Assembly (NCBI RefSeq): GCF_029892685.1
Contig: NZ_JARXVD010000007.1
Span: forward strand, 157,390 to 221,389
Length of the DNA stretch: 64,000 bases
Reading direction: 5' to 3'
From: Mycobacterium sp. OTB74
Lineage (GTDB): Bacteria; Actinomycetota; Actinomycetes; Mycobacteriales; Mycobacteriaceae
How positions within the stretch are numbered: position 1 is the stretch's first letter; each line of letters starts with the position of its first letter. The translations under genes were made by a program, and so were the position numbers. Positions 52,984-61,241 of this stretch are shown one piece after another. The notes beneath the pieces are model-generated. The model was not told where the DNA came from, did not search any database, and worked only from the letters and a program-made list of their open reading frames with translations.

Positions 52984-53083
52984 CTGCGAGAACGCGGCAC
53001 CGCCGGAAGGCCGACGCGCTGGGCATCGGACCCAGGCGCACGTAGTAGGGCCACTGCCTTGTCATTCGCGCCGATAGCGTCAT

Positions 53084-54697
53084 GTGCAGGTGCAGAATGA
53101 CCGCATGCACCCGACCGGGACGCTGCACGGTTCGACAAAGGGCCTACGCAAAGCCGAGTTGCTGGCGGCCATATCGCTGGGGATCGACCTCGGTCTGGGG
53201 CAGCCGATGGAACACATGCTGCGGTCTTCCCTGATCGCAACTCGCATCGCCGAGCGGATGGGGCTAGACGCTCAACAGCGCGCGACGGTGTATTACGCCA
53301 ACCTGGTGGGGTGGATCGGTTGTCACGCCGATTCCCACGAGCTTTCGGCGCTGTTCGGCGACGACATCGCCTTCCGGGCCGACACCTATGGGGTGGATAT
53401 GGCTGGGCTGCCGTTCCTGCGTCTTATGGTCGGTCACGTAGGGCGTGGATTGCCGGGCGGGGAGCGCGCCATCCGCTCGGTTGCCTTTCTGCTCACCGCG
53501 CGTCACCAGGTTGCCAACCTCATCAGTTCGCATTGCACTTCTGCCGGGGTCCTATCCGATCGGATCGGCCTGGACAGGCAGGTCGGGAAGGCGCTGGCGT
53601 ATATCTTCGAGCGCTGGGACGGCCGGGGGATGCCGAACGGCGCTCGCGGGGAGGATATTCCGCTCGAAATCCACATAGTTCACCTGTCCGATGTCATCGA
53701 GGTGCACCTGCGGACGGGTGGCCTGGCACAAGCGGTCGAGGTTGCCCGGTCCCGGCGTGGCACGCAGTTCAGCCCGGCCGTGGCTGATGTGTTCGAACGT
53801 GATGCCGCCGCAATCGTCGAGGGGCTGCTCGAAATAGATGTTTGGACCGCGGCTTTGGCGCAGGCACCGGATCGCGATCGTACTCTCGATGGGGAAGAGA
53901 TCGACGAGTTACTAAGGGCAATGGCGGATTTCGTCGATCTCAAATGTCCTTGTTCTCCGGGCTACTCGCGGGGCGTTGCGGATCTCGCGGCCGCAGCGGC
54001 CCGACACCGGCGTATGCCGCCGGCGGACATCACACGTCTGTACCGTGCGGGCCTCGTCCACGGCCTCGGCAGATTAGGCGTGTCCAATCAGATCTGGGAG
54101 AAGAAGGGGCCGCTCAGTACGGCTGAATGGGAGCGGGTACGGATGTACCCATATCTGACGGGACGAATATTGAGCCGGGTCGACGGCTTGGAGTCGGTGG
54201 TGTCCGTCGCTACCAAGCACGAGGAACGCATCGACGGGTCCGGCTTTCCCCGAGGGCTCGCCGGTGCTGAATTGACTGCGCACGACCGGTTGCTTGCCGC
54301 GGCGGTGGTTTATCACCAACTTCTCGAGCCACGTCCACAACGGGCCGCCCGCGATCCTCGCGATGCTGCCGGTCAGCTGCGCCAAGAGGCGCGCGACGGA
54401 CGCCTCGATCCCGAGTCGGTGGAAGCCGTCTTGGCGGCGGCCGGGCATCAGACATCGCGGCGGACGTCCTGGTCGGCGGGGCTCACCGCCCGGGAGGTCG
54501 AAGTCCTCCGACTCGTCGCGCAGGGCCGGTCGAACCGTGAAATCGCCACCGAGTTATTCATCGCCGAGAAGACAGCGCGCAACCACGTCGAGCGCGTCTA
54601 TGCAAAGTTGGGCGTCAACAACCGCACGCAGGCGAGTCTCGCTGCAATCGATCGGGGCCTGGCGGGCTTTCCGGTCAACGCAGCCGCCGAACGATGA
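53084..54697 (+). CDS. HD-domain LuxR-type transcriptional regulator
   Basis: A protein of about 537 residues (start GTG 53084, or ATG 53105). The N-terminal domain ([22 protein letters not shown] and DVYY-like [15 protein letters not shown]) and the middle belong to the HD/HD-GYP fold, but the signature is degenerate. Where HD-GYP has HDIGK it reads [10 protein letters not shown], and the GYP loop reads DGSGFPRG. The His/Asp metal ligands are therefore partly lost and it probably does not cleave cyclic-di-GMP. The C-terminal GerE HTH (about 466-525) reads [20 protein letters not shown] and [16 protein letters not shown]. It may sense a ligand through the HD fold. The likely target is the TGAGGC palindrome pair. 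Confidence 0.88.
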   Translation: MQVQNDRMHPTGTLHGSTKGLRKAELLAAISLGIDLGLGQPMEHMLRSSLIATRIAERMGLDAQQRATVYYANLVGWIGCHADSHELSALFGDDIAFRADTYGVDMAGLPFLRLMVGHVGRGLPGGERAIRSVAFLLTARHQVANLISSHCTSAGVLSDRIGLDRQVGKALAYIFERWDGRGMPNGARGEDIPLEIHIVHLSDVIEVHLRTGGLAQAVEVARSRRGTQFSPAVADVFERDAAAIVEGLLEIDVWTAALAQAPDRDRTLDGEEIDELLRAMADFVDLKCPCSPGYSRGVADLAAAAARHRRMPPADITRLYRAGLVHGLGRLGVSNQIWEKKGPLSTAEWERVRMYPYLTGRILSRVDGLESVVSVATKHEERIDGSGFPRGLAGAELTAHDRLLAAAVVYHQLLEPRPQRAARDPRDAAGQLRQEARDGRLDPESVEAVLAAAGHQTSRRTSWSAGLTAREVEVLRLVAQGRSNREIATELFIAEKTARNHVERVYAKLGVNNRTQASLAAIDRGLAGFPVNAAAER

Positions 54698-54864
54698 AGA
54701 GCCGCAACGTTTTACCGGCCAATAGCAGCGTGCACTGAGACATTCGCCTCCCTCGTCATCCGCAGCAGCTCACGCCTCTCTGTCGCCGGCTGTCTTCAAA
54801 CCGCTGGCGCGCTTTGCATTCCACCTGCGGAGCCTTTCCGCCGGCTGACGTCGACTCTTGGAGT

Positions 54865-54884
54865 TTGAGGCAAACGCCTCATGC
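54865..54884. promoter_or_regulatory. Palindromic site 2, upstream of ABC transporter
   Basis: TTGAGGCAAACGCCTCATGC contains TGAGGC-AAAC-GCCTCA, with 6-base arms and a 4-base centre. It is about 80 bases before the transporter start and 18/20 identical to the site at 48210-48229. It lies in the 257-base gap after the LuxR gene, which otherwise holds no frame I can support. Confidence 0.75.
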
Positions 54885-54954
54885 AACCAGTGCTGCCACA
54901 GGCCGATGATCAGATCCTGACAGTGCAATTCAGGAATCACGGAAGGCTACCAAC

Positions 54955-56688
54955 ATGACCGAATTGGCGGTTCAACCAACGGCAATCGAGCGTTTCGATG
55001 CGCTCTCGTCGAGTCAGACACCCGGAGCGCCGGTCGGCGGGCGGGTCAATGCTGTCAACGTGAGCCGGCGGGTCGGCGCACGGCAAATCCTGCAGGAGCT
55101 GTCACTCTCGATAGACCCAGGCGAGTTGGTAGCCATTGCCGGCGGCAGTGGAGCAGGAAAAACCACATTGCTGGAGATCCTCGCAGGACTGCAGCCAACG
55201 TCTGCCGGCCAGGTTTCGCACAACGGCGTCGTTCGCGGTGCCCGAGCCGGTGTCGATTCCCGTATCGGCTACGTGCCCCAAGACGACATCATCCACCTCG
55301 AAATGCCCCTGCGCCGCACGCTGCACTACGCGGCGCGACTACGGCTCCCCGCCGGCACATCGGCGGCCGAGGCCGATCGTGTGGTCGCGGAGACCATGCG
55401 TGACCTCGGCCTGGCTGATCGGGCCGAGGTGCCGGTCCGTGCGCTGTCCGGCGGCCAGCGCAAGCGCGCCAGTATCGCCGTAGAACTACTCACCCGGCCA
55501 CGCCTTTTCTTCCTCGACGAGCCCACCTCCGGGCTCGATCCGTCGACCGCGGCCGACGTGATGCGCCTGCTGCGCAGGCTCAGCCAGCGCGGGGTAACAG
55601 TCGTCCTCACTACGCATGCGCCGGAGGACATCGATCGGTGTGACCGAGTGGTGTTCCTCGCCCGCGACGGCCACCTCGCATTCAGCGGCAGCCCGACCGA
55701 GGCTCGGCGCTACTTCGGTGTGGAGAATCTCGCCGGCGTGTACGAGCGACTGGCTGGTGAGCACACCCCTGCGATCTGGGCGGAGCGATTTGCGAACAGC
55801 CCGACAAGTCAGAAGCCCTACCCGGCTCCGCCGGCCGCCCCGGCGACCCGTTCAAGTGTCAAGCGCACGGGCATGGTGAGGCAATGGTGGCTGCTCACGC
55901 GCCGCAATGTTGATGTTCTGATCCGCAACCGGCTTACGTTGGCAGTCCTGCTCGGTTCACCGGTGCTGGTCACGGCGATGATGGCGACGCTGTTCAAACG
56001 CGGCGCGTTCGATCCAGGCGGCGCGGCCGACGTCGGCCCGGCCCAAATCGTTTTCTGGATCGCATTCGACGGCTTCTTCTTCGGCCTGACCTACGGTCTG
56101 CTCCAGATCGTCGGAGAGATCGCCGTATTCCGGCGGGAGCGCCTGGCCGGGCTCAGTGTGGGCGCCTACGTGGGGTCCAAGGTCACCGCCCTGCTTCCGG
56201 TGCTGGCCGCAGTGAGTGCGGTGCTCCTCGCCGTGCTGCGGGTACTCGGTCGGCTCCCCGCCGTCGGATGGCACGTGTACGCCTTGCTATTCGTGACGAT
56301 GGTCATCGAAGCGACCTCGGCGCTGGCCCTCGGCCTGCTCGCCTCGGCCGCCGTGCACAACGCCGCTCAGGCCGCCCTCGCCCTGCCGATGCTTTGCTTC
56401 CCGCAGGTTTTGTTCGGTGGCGCCATCGTCCCCGTTGACAAGATGGCTTTCCCAGGACGTTTGATGAGCCTTGGCCTATCCAACCGCCACGCATTCGAAG
56501 CATTGGGGCGCGACCTGGATCTCGACCGGTTCACCGCCACTCTGCCGGCCATGTCCGCCTATCGCGAGACATTCCACGGAGGCACCGATGTGAATCTCAT
56601 TGTGCTCGCATCGTTTGCCGTTGCCCTCATGCTGGCCACGGTGTGGGTACTGGACCGGCGGTCCCGGTCCAGCGCATCCAGGCGATGA
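54955..56688 (+). CDS. ABCG-type ABC transporter, ATPase fused to membrane domain
   Basis: A 577-residue half transporter with the nucleotide-binding domain first. Walker A is GGSGAGKT (63-70), followed by Q-loop YVPQDD, signature LSGGQRKR (about 164), Walker B FFLDEPTSGLDP and the H-loop THAPEDIDRC. A six-helix ABC-2 membrane domain follows (about 330-575), with two extracellular-loop GFFFGLTYGL-type segments. This order is that of ABCG/White proteins and of the C-terminal half of M. tuberculosis Rv1747, but there is no FHA domain here. The family exports lipids, sterols or hydrophobic compounds, and a homodimer is expected. Own promoter with palindrome 2; the gene is probably part of the LuxR regulon. 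Confidence 0.9.
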   Translation: MTELAVQPTAIERFDALSSSQTPGAPVGGRVNAVNVSRRVGARQILQELSLSIDPGELVAIAGGSGAGKTTLLEILAGLQPTSAGQVSHNGVVRGARAGVDSRIGYVPQDDIIHLEMPLRRTLHYAARLRLPAGTSAAEADRVVAETMRDLGLADRAEVPVRALSGGQRKRASIAVELLTRPRLFFLDEPTSGLDPSTAADVMRLLRRLSQRGVTVVLTTHAPEDIDRCDRVVFLARDGHLAFSGSPTEARRYFGVENLAGVYERLAGEHTPAIWAERFANSPTSQKPYPAPPAAPATRSSVKRTGMVRQWWLLTRRNVDVLIRNRLTLAVLLGSPVLVTAMMATLFKRGAFDPGGAADVGPAQIVFWIAFDGFFFGLTYGLLQIVGEIAVFRRERLAGLSVGAYVGSKVTALLPVLAAVSAVLLAVLRVLGRLPAVGWHVYALLFVTMVIEATSALALGLLASAAVHNAAQAALALPMLCFPQVLFGGAIVPVDKMAFPGRLMSLGLSNRHAFEALGRDLDLDRFTATLPAMSAYRETFHGGTDVNLIVLASFAVALMLATVWVLDRRSRSSASRR

Positions 56689-56800
56689 GGACACCGCACA
56701 GTCGGGCCCGCGAGACGTCTGCACAGTCTCGCGGGCCCGGCGACGTGGACCAGCCCGGCGCAGCGGCGCTCGCGCGGCCCGTCCTATCCGCGGACGGACG

Positions 56801-56998
56801 AGCTTCGGCGCAATGGTCAACCAGCTGCGCTTCGTTCGAGATCACCACAAGCACATACAAAGGATCGCCGTGGTCACAGACTCCCACTTGGGCGACGTCG
56901 CAGAGCATTTAACGTCGCACTTCGTGGCAGCGGAGATCAAACACTTCCCCGGTGGGCGGGCCGAGGAGGCACGACGATGGATCATCAACGGCACGTAA
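56801..56998 (+). pseudogene. Truncated STAS/SpoIIAA-like protein, C-terminal remnant
   Basis: The frame reads FGAMVNQLRFVRDHHKHIQ followed by RIAVVTDSHLGDVAEHL and FPGGRAEEARRWIINGT. This is the last third of a STAS/SEC14-type (SpoIIAA-like) domain protein. The N-terminal strands and the region with the usual KVR/LLY motif are missing, and the sequence before it is Arg/Pro noise. A start at the ATG at 56813 would give a 61-residue stub. I regard it as a decayed gene at the edge of the remnant zone. Confidence 0.6.
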
Positions 56999-57230
56999 TG
57001 CTTTGACGTAGCGCTCTGCGGAGGAAAGCCCCGGCGATCCACTACGACCTGTTGGCCAACGCGCGGAGCGCGCGGAAAACCGCACCGAGCTACCAGAACC
57101 CCAAGCACAGGGTTCACGCCGATCTCAGGCGATTGGCTGCGGGCGCGATCGGAGAGTCCGCACCCGCAGCGGTCCACAATCGCCTTTCAGTGACGGTGGG
57201 GGGCCGTCACGGCAACCTGATCCTCTGCCG

Positions 57231-57338
57231 TTGAAATCGGCAGTGCCGCAGGAGATGTGGGGCACGATCGCCGACAAGCTGGACCAGGTCGAGCAGGATC
57301 CGCGAACAGTGGCGCGATTCGTTGCAGGTGATCGCTGA
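57231..57338 (+). pseudogene. Fragment duplicated from the gene at 58416
   Basis: The frame gives VPQEMWGTIADKLDQVEQDP, which matches VPLEMWGAIADKLDQVEQHP of the gene at 58416-58736 at 17 of 20 residues. It then runs out of similarity and stops at 57338. It looks like the remains of a diverged duplicate. Nothing recognisable lies in 56999-57230. Confidence 0.55.
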
Positions 57339-57403
57339 GTTCCTCGCCGGCTGCCGCTACACGCAATGGCGGTCCTCGCTTCCACGCCGAGGAGGTACCA
57401 CCG

Positions 57404-57487
57404 TGTGTCGTGCCACCACCGACTCCCATCCTGCGCGGTCGACACGCCTTCGTTGTCCAGTTGTTTCGCGATTTGGCCGAAGCTCAT
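57404..57487 (-). pseudogene. Recombinase-like fragment
   Basis: The minus strand encodes MSFGQIAKQLDNEGVSTAQD then GSRWWHDT. This is the helix-turn-helix pattern near the end of the recombinase domain of large serine recombinases (AIAxxLNxxGVPTAxGGxxW). The frame then degenerates and no full gene exists. It sits directly next to a tRNA-like 3' half, supporting an excised or decayed integrated element. Confidence 0.5.
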
Positions 57488-57489
57488 GC

Positions 57490-57530
57490 CGGGGCGGGCG
57501 GGGCTCGAACCCGCGACCAACGGATTTGCG
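57490..57530 (-). other. tRNA 3' half, probable attachment-site remnant
   Basis: On the minus strand, a GCAAATCCG block is followed by GGTC, then a T arm GCGGGTTCGAGCCCCGC and an acceptor strand CCGCCCC with discriminator G. No matching 5' half (it would begin GGGGCGG) lies upstream. Such 3' halves are left where phages or islands integrate into tRNA genes. The plus-strand reading (GLEPATN-type peptide) is a well-known spurious translation of such sites. Confidence 0.5.
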
Positions 57531-57751
57531 GGCCGTGGTTCTCGTTGAGTCTCGTTGGTTGTCGAAACTGTTGGACTGCAACAGGATTCGCTATCCAGCA
57601 ACAATCAATGACAACCGTTGAAAGGTAACGAAACTGGTCATTCCCGCTGAACAGGCGCCGACCGCAACAGGTTTGCCCGTTTGGCCCCCCGGCGACGTAA
57701 TCGCCCCATGAACGTGGCCGTGGCGGGCCGGCCACCCCGACCGCTGCGATA

Positions 57752-58183
57752 TTAGAGCGGCGCCTGGGCTGGGCAGTAGTGCTGGATCGACCTCTCGACG
57801 AAGCGGGTCGCGGTGGGAACTGACCAGTCGGGGTGCATCCGCCTGATCTGCGCGATGGCGTTCCACATCGAGCCGCCGGCAAGGAACATGCATACCGCGT
57901 GTCCCTCTCTTATCGCGGCATCCTGATCCATTGAGATGCCGTCGCCGGTGATCGCCGTTATGAATTGGTCGTCGTTTGGGCTCATCCAGTCCTCCTTGAC
58001 CGCTGGGGTGATCAACCGATCCATGCTTGGTCCGCCGTGCTGAGCCGCATCAGTAACGAACTTGTGTTGCTGGTCGCTGAAGGCATTCGCAGGAGCAGCG
58101 CAGCCGATTGAAGCGGCCGCTATTACCGCAGTAGCGAGAAAAGCCTTGGTATGCACGACGAGAGCGTAGGCGACCAACCTCAT
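57752..58183 (-). CDS. DUF732-domain exported protein
   Basis: A protein of about 143 residues from an ATG at 58183; a GTG at 58156 would give 134 residues. The signal peptide (KAFLATAVIAAASIGCAAPANA) is followed by the DUF732 domain. Its two conserved cysteines are seen in HAVCMFLAGGSMWNAIAQIR and FVERSIQHYCPA. DUF732 proteins are small, secreted or periplasmic, mycobacteria-enriched proteins of unknown function. It lies inside the remnant zone, so it may be a passenger. A disulfide between the two cysteines is likely. Confidence 0.82.
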   Translation of the reverse strand: MRLVAYALVVHTKAFLATAVIAAASIGCAAPANAFSDQQHKFVTDAAQHGGPSMDRLITPAVKEDWMSPNDDQFITAITGDGISMDQDAAIREGHAVCMFLAGGSMWNAIAQIRRMHPDWSVPTATRFVERSIQHYCPAQAPL

Positions 58184-58209
58184 GCCGGTGGGCGGAATAC
58201 CGCCAAGAG

Positions 58210-58365
58210 TTATATGCGGCCTTCCTGCTGGCGGCGCATCATCTCATCGAGTCGACTGATTCTGCGCACTTCGGAGTATCCCAACCGTGAGCGCGCCGCC
58301 GGAGTTAAACCGAACTCCACCTCAAGCTTACGGATCCCGCTGTCCAACCGCGAGGGTCGACTTCG
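58210..58365 (-). pseudogene. Phage terminase small-subunit C-terminal fragment
   Basis: After an in-frame stop the minus strand reads SRLDSGIRKLEVEFGLTPAA then RSRLGYSEVRRISRLDEMMR and RQQEGRI-stop. The FGLTPAARSRLG phrase is the C-terminal signature of P27-type phage terminase small subunits. The N-terminal part is missing. This supports a decayed prophage here. Identification is by pattern and moderately sure. Confidence 0.5.
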
Positions 58366-58415
58366 TCAACGCAACGGCCACTGCCCTTACCCCGCCGGCC
58401 TTCCTTGAAGTGGTG

Positions 58416-58736
58416 ATGCACAAGGCATTCCGCCGCCTCGTGGAAAACGATGTAGAGGTCAGTGTCGACACCGGGCTGCGGGCTGCCGAGAAGCTGCAGT
58501 CCATTTTGGATAAGCACGATCCGGTCGAAGACGTCGCCGACATGCGCCGTCAGGTCAACCAAATCCTCCACGCGGTGAGATCCACGGTGCCGCTGGAAAT
58601 GTGGGGTGCGATTGCCGACAAGCTGGATCAGGTCGAGCAGCATCCGGAGGCGCTCGATGGTGACATCGAGGATTTCGACGAAGACGAAGACGCCTACGAT
58701 CCCACCGAGTTCGCCGAGGACGAGGATGAGTTTTGA
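58416..58736 (+). CDS. Small acidic protein of unknown function
   Basis: A 106-residue protein from the ATG at 58416 (MHKAFRRLVENDVEVSVDTG); the frame is open further upstream, where it is not convincing. A helical core (RAAEKLQSILDKHDPVEDVADM and RQVNQILHAVRSTVPLEMWG) is followed by a very acidic C-terminal tail (DIEDFDEDEDAYDPTEFAED). A second, broken copy of its central part lies at 57231-57338. The acidic tail recalls DNA-mimic or phage anti-restriction proteins, but no family is recognised, so this is only a suggestion. Confidence 0.6.
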   Translation: MHKAFRRLVENDVEVSVDTGLRAAEKLQSILDKHDPVEDVADMRRQVNQILHAVRSTVPLEMWGAIADKLDQVEQHPEALDGDIEDFDEDEDAYDPTEFAEDEDEF

Positions 58737-58996
58737 CCTCGGTAGCGCCCGCCGTCACCGAGGGTGATGGGGACCGCTGCCTGTGTTCACGATGCGGTCA
58801 GGGACGCCCGCTGGGGCGACGGGGCGAGGCAGTTCATTTCTGTGGATGCCCCATCCCGTTGAGTCCTGTTATTAGCCCCGTTGCCGGGAGGGTCGGATGA
58901 GTCTGCGGGACCAGATGACTGACCGTTGGCAAGCAAGGGTTGTGCCGTGCGGATCACAACGCCTTACGTTTGAGGAGAATGGTTGAGGAGGAAGCG

Positions 58997-59764
58997 GTGG
59001 ATCATCCGATTCCCGACGTTCCGGTGAGCATCACGATCTTGGTGGTCTCCGTGGCTGTCGTCTTCACCGTGTGGGTGCCGATGATCATCTATCGCGCTGC
59101 GCAACGCCATGGCCGTTCGACCCGTGAGTCGCTCAGGCTGGCGGGTGTCCTTATCGTCGTGTTCGCGGTCTGGTTCGGCTTGTCAGCGGGATACACCCGA
59201 GTGGAGGCTCTTCACGATGGTCCGGACCGCCCGCCTTGGCTGGTGTACGTGTTCTTCGCGCTGATCGTTATTGGACCGATTGCGGTGGCGCGCTCGTCGT
59301 CGCTGGATGAACTGTTGGCCGACCGGCGAACGCTCGCCGAGCTGAACATCTCACAGACCGCTCGCTGGTTGGGATGCGTGTTCCTGGTGTTGAAGGTCGG
59401 CGGTCAGCTTCCGGGCTTCTTCGCCTACCCAGCAGCGTTCGGTGACATCGCTGTCGGTCTGACTGCCTGCGTCGCCGTGATCGCCCTCATCTGGTCGACG
59501 TCGACCAGTATTCCGATTGCGTGGTCGGTGCTTGGCCTTCTCGATTTCATCGGCGCGGTGGGAACCGCATTCCTGGCGACCCAAACCCTCGCCATAGTGC
59601 ACACCGACCCACCGACGTCGGTGTTCACCCAATGGCCGATGGTCCTCTTTCCGGCCTACCTGGTGCCCTTCTCGATCATTCTGCACATCACCACGATCCG
59701 CGTGCTGCTGGCAAACCGGAGGCGTGCTCGGGATGTACATGCGTCCGTGGCCGCATCGCTGTGA
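58997..59764 (+). CDS. Seven-helix membrane protein, unknown
   Basis: A 255-residue protein. I take GTG at 58997 because AGGAGG ends five bases before it; ATG at 58979 has the Shine-Dalgarno too close. About seven membrane helices are visible, for example ITILVVSVAVVFTVWVPMII, LVYVFFALIVIGPIAVA, AVIALIWSTSTSIPIAWSVL and LFPAYLVPFSIILHITTIRV. The middle loop LDELLADRRTLAELNISQTARW is hydrophilic. No transporter or enzyme motif is recognised. It ends in basic RRRARDVHA. The gap before it, 58737-58996, is empty. Confidence 0.75.
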   Translation: MDHPIPDVPVSITILVVSVAVVFTVWVPMIIYRAAQRHGRSTRESLRLAGVLIVVFAVWFGLSAGYTRVEALHDGPDRPPWLVYVFFALIVIGPIAVARSSSLDELLADRRTLAELNISQTARWLGCVFLVLKVGGQLPGFFAYPAAFGDIAVGLTACVAVIALIWSTSTSIPIAWSVLGLLDFIGAVGTAFLATQTLAIVHTDPPTSVFTQWPMVLFPAYLVPFSIILHITTIRVLLANRRRARDVHASVAASL

Positions 59765-59798
59765 CGGTGGAACTTCGACGCAAAAACCCCGTGTCATC

Positions 59799-60234
59799 GT
59801 GTTGCGCAGCGCGATTGAGGCTAATGACGGGTTCTTGTTCAGCAACACCGGAGATGGCGTGGTCGCCGCGTTCGCCTCGCCGAAGTCGGCGGTTGATGCG
59901 GCGGTCTCTGCGCAGCGGGCGCTGGAGTTGCCGGTGCGGATGGGGTTGGCGACCGGTGAGGCCGAGCTACGCGACGGGGACTATTTCGGCACGGTGCTTA
60001 ACCGGGCGGCGCGGGTGATGTCCGCCGGGCACGGCGGTCAGGTCCTGGTGGCTGACTCGACGGCGGGGCTGCTCAGCGGCGTCGATCTCGTCGACCTGGG
60101 GCCGCGCCGGTTGCGGGACCTACCGACGCTTATCGGTGTCTTCCAACTGCGTGCCTCGGGCCTGCGCAACGACTTTCCGCCGTTGCGGACCCTGGATCCG
60201 AGTCCGGGGAACCTTCGGCCACAGCCGACGACGG
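59799..60234 (+). pseudogene. Class III adenylate/guanylate cyclase, truncated at both ends
   Basis: The frame reads RSAIEANDGFLFSNTGDGVVAAFASPKSAVDAA then MGLATGEAELRDGDYFGTVLNRAARVMSAG (given here in pieces: RSAIEANDGF, NTGDGVVAAF, GLATGEAELRDGDYFG, VLNRAARVMSAG). This is the core of the cyclase domain of mycobacterial cyclase-ATPase-LuxR proteins (Rv0386/Rv2488c type). The first metal-binding stretch (FLFTDIEGST) is absent, and after LRPQPTT the ATPase part is replaced by unrelated sequence. Not functional as a cyclase. It lies between the membrane protein and a minus-strand gene. Confidence 0.75.
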
Positions 60235-60322
60235 CTGTAGTACTAGACCATCCGGCGGCCCAATATTCCTCTGCCCAGATTCAAGCGCATCGGGTTGGTG
60301 TCCCGACCATGGAACAACAAGG

Positions 60323-60835
60323 TCAGGCGCCAATTCTCACTGCGGGGTCGACGGCACGAAATGCAGCGGTGACGGTGTTGATGAAATTCTCCATCGACTG
60401 AATACCGGCTCTCCTCGTGACTCCGTCCTTTTCCCTCCAGCGGTCAATACTGACTTCCGCCCGAACAGTCGCTCGAGAGACCTGGTTGAAAGTCACGCTG
60501 GCGCTGAATTCGTCACCGGACCCGCCTGTGCCGATCTTGCTCGCGTGCTTGAAGATGATTCGATTCGGGCTCTCCATATGGACACGCATGCCGCCACCCA
60601 AGAATGCCGCCTTGACCGATGTGTCGTTAGGAATGAAGTGAGCGAGACTCGCAACGACGGAATCGATCGATGCAGTCGTCATCAAAATCACGTTCCGATC
60701 GATCAGCTGCCGCTGCCGCGCGTACTGATCACGGAAGAAGATATTGCGCTTGGCTTTTTTCTTGATCGTGGAATAGACCCAACTAACTCCGAAGAGTCCA
60801 CCGAAAAACAGGACCGCGAATCCGACGCCTGACAT
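60323..60835 (-). CDS. Single-pass membrane protein, unknown
   Basis: A 170-residue protein starting MSGVGFAVLFFGGLFGVSWVY, a membrane anchor followed by a basic stretch (KKKAKRN). A cytosolic helical/beta domain follows, with TASIDSVVASLAHFIPNDTS and NRIIFKHASKIG. Base composition here is noticeably lower in GC than in the housekeeping part, suggesting horizontal origin. One base separates it from the upstream gene 60837-61205 (stop TAA, then ATG), so the two are co-translated. No family recognised. Its end overlaps the tail of the cyclase remnant frame. Confidence 0.7.
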   Translation of the reverse strand: MSGVGFAVLFFGGLFGVSWVYSTIKKKAKRNIFFRDQYARQRQLIDRNVILMTTASIDSVVASLAHFIPNDTSVKAAFLGGGMRVHMESPNRIIFKHASKIGTGGSGDEFSASVTFNQVSRATVRAEVSIDRWREKDGVTRRAGIQSMENFINTVTAAFRAVDPAVRIGA

Positions 60836-60836
60836 C

Positions 60837-61205
60837 TTAGCGCCCCGGGTATTGCGTTTGGCCAGGCTGCCCCCAGCTATTCGGCTGCTGCTGGCTAGCG
60901 GGCGGCGGTGCGACTCCCGGATATGGCTGCGGTGCTTGCGGATACGCGCCAGTCACCGGTGGTTGTGGCGGCGGTTGATTCCATTGCGCCCGATTCGGCT
61001 TGCTCAATCGGTTCTCTAGGGCAGTGAATCCCGCACTCAAACCACGTCCGAGCAGAATCTCGACGCCGCGAATCGCGTACCAACACACCACGCTGGCAAC
61101 AACAGCAACAGCGATGCCGGCCGCGACGCTGTGCGTCTTGACGCCGACTAGCAGTCCAGCAGCCATTCCAACGAGCACACCGTTGGGAGCATAAGTCAAT
61201 CCCAT
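60837..61205 (-). CDS. Small membrane protein with proline/glutamine-rich tail
   Basis: A 122-residue protein. Two hydrophobic segments (VLVGMAAGLLVGVKTHSVAAG, then IAVAVVASVVCWYAI) are followed by a cytosolic tail rich in Pro, Gln and Tyr (QPPPQPPVTGAYPQAPQPYPG). It resembles small actinobacterial membrane proteins of the proline-rich family that surround secretion or cell-division genes, without a clear relative. It starts 36 bases after the stop of the gene at 61242-62240. The three genes look like one operon. Confidence 0.65.
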   Translation of the reverse strand: MGLTYAPNGVLVGMAAGLLVGVKTHSVAAGIAVAVVASVVCWYAIRGVEILLGRGLSAGFTALENRLSKPNRAQWNQPPPQPPVTGAYPQAPQPYPGVAPPPASQQQPNSWGQPGQTQYPGR

Positions 61206-61241
61206 AGCTGACTCACTTCGTAGGTTCGGTATTGGGGACTA

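Noticed and set aside
57366..57628. Small plus-strand frames reading GLEPATNGFAG or GARTRDQRICG
   Set aside because: Such peptides are well-known spurious translations of tRNA 3' ends at integration sites, not genes.
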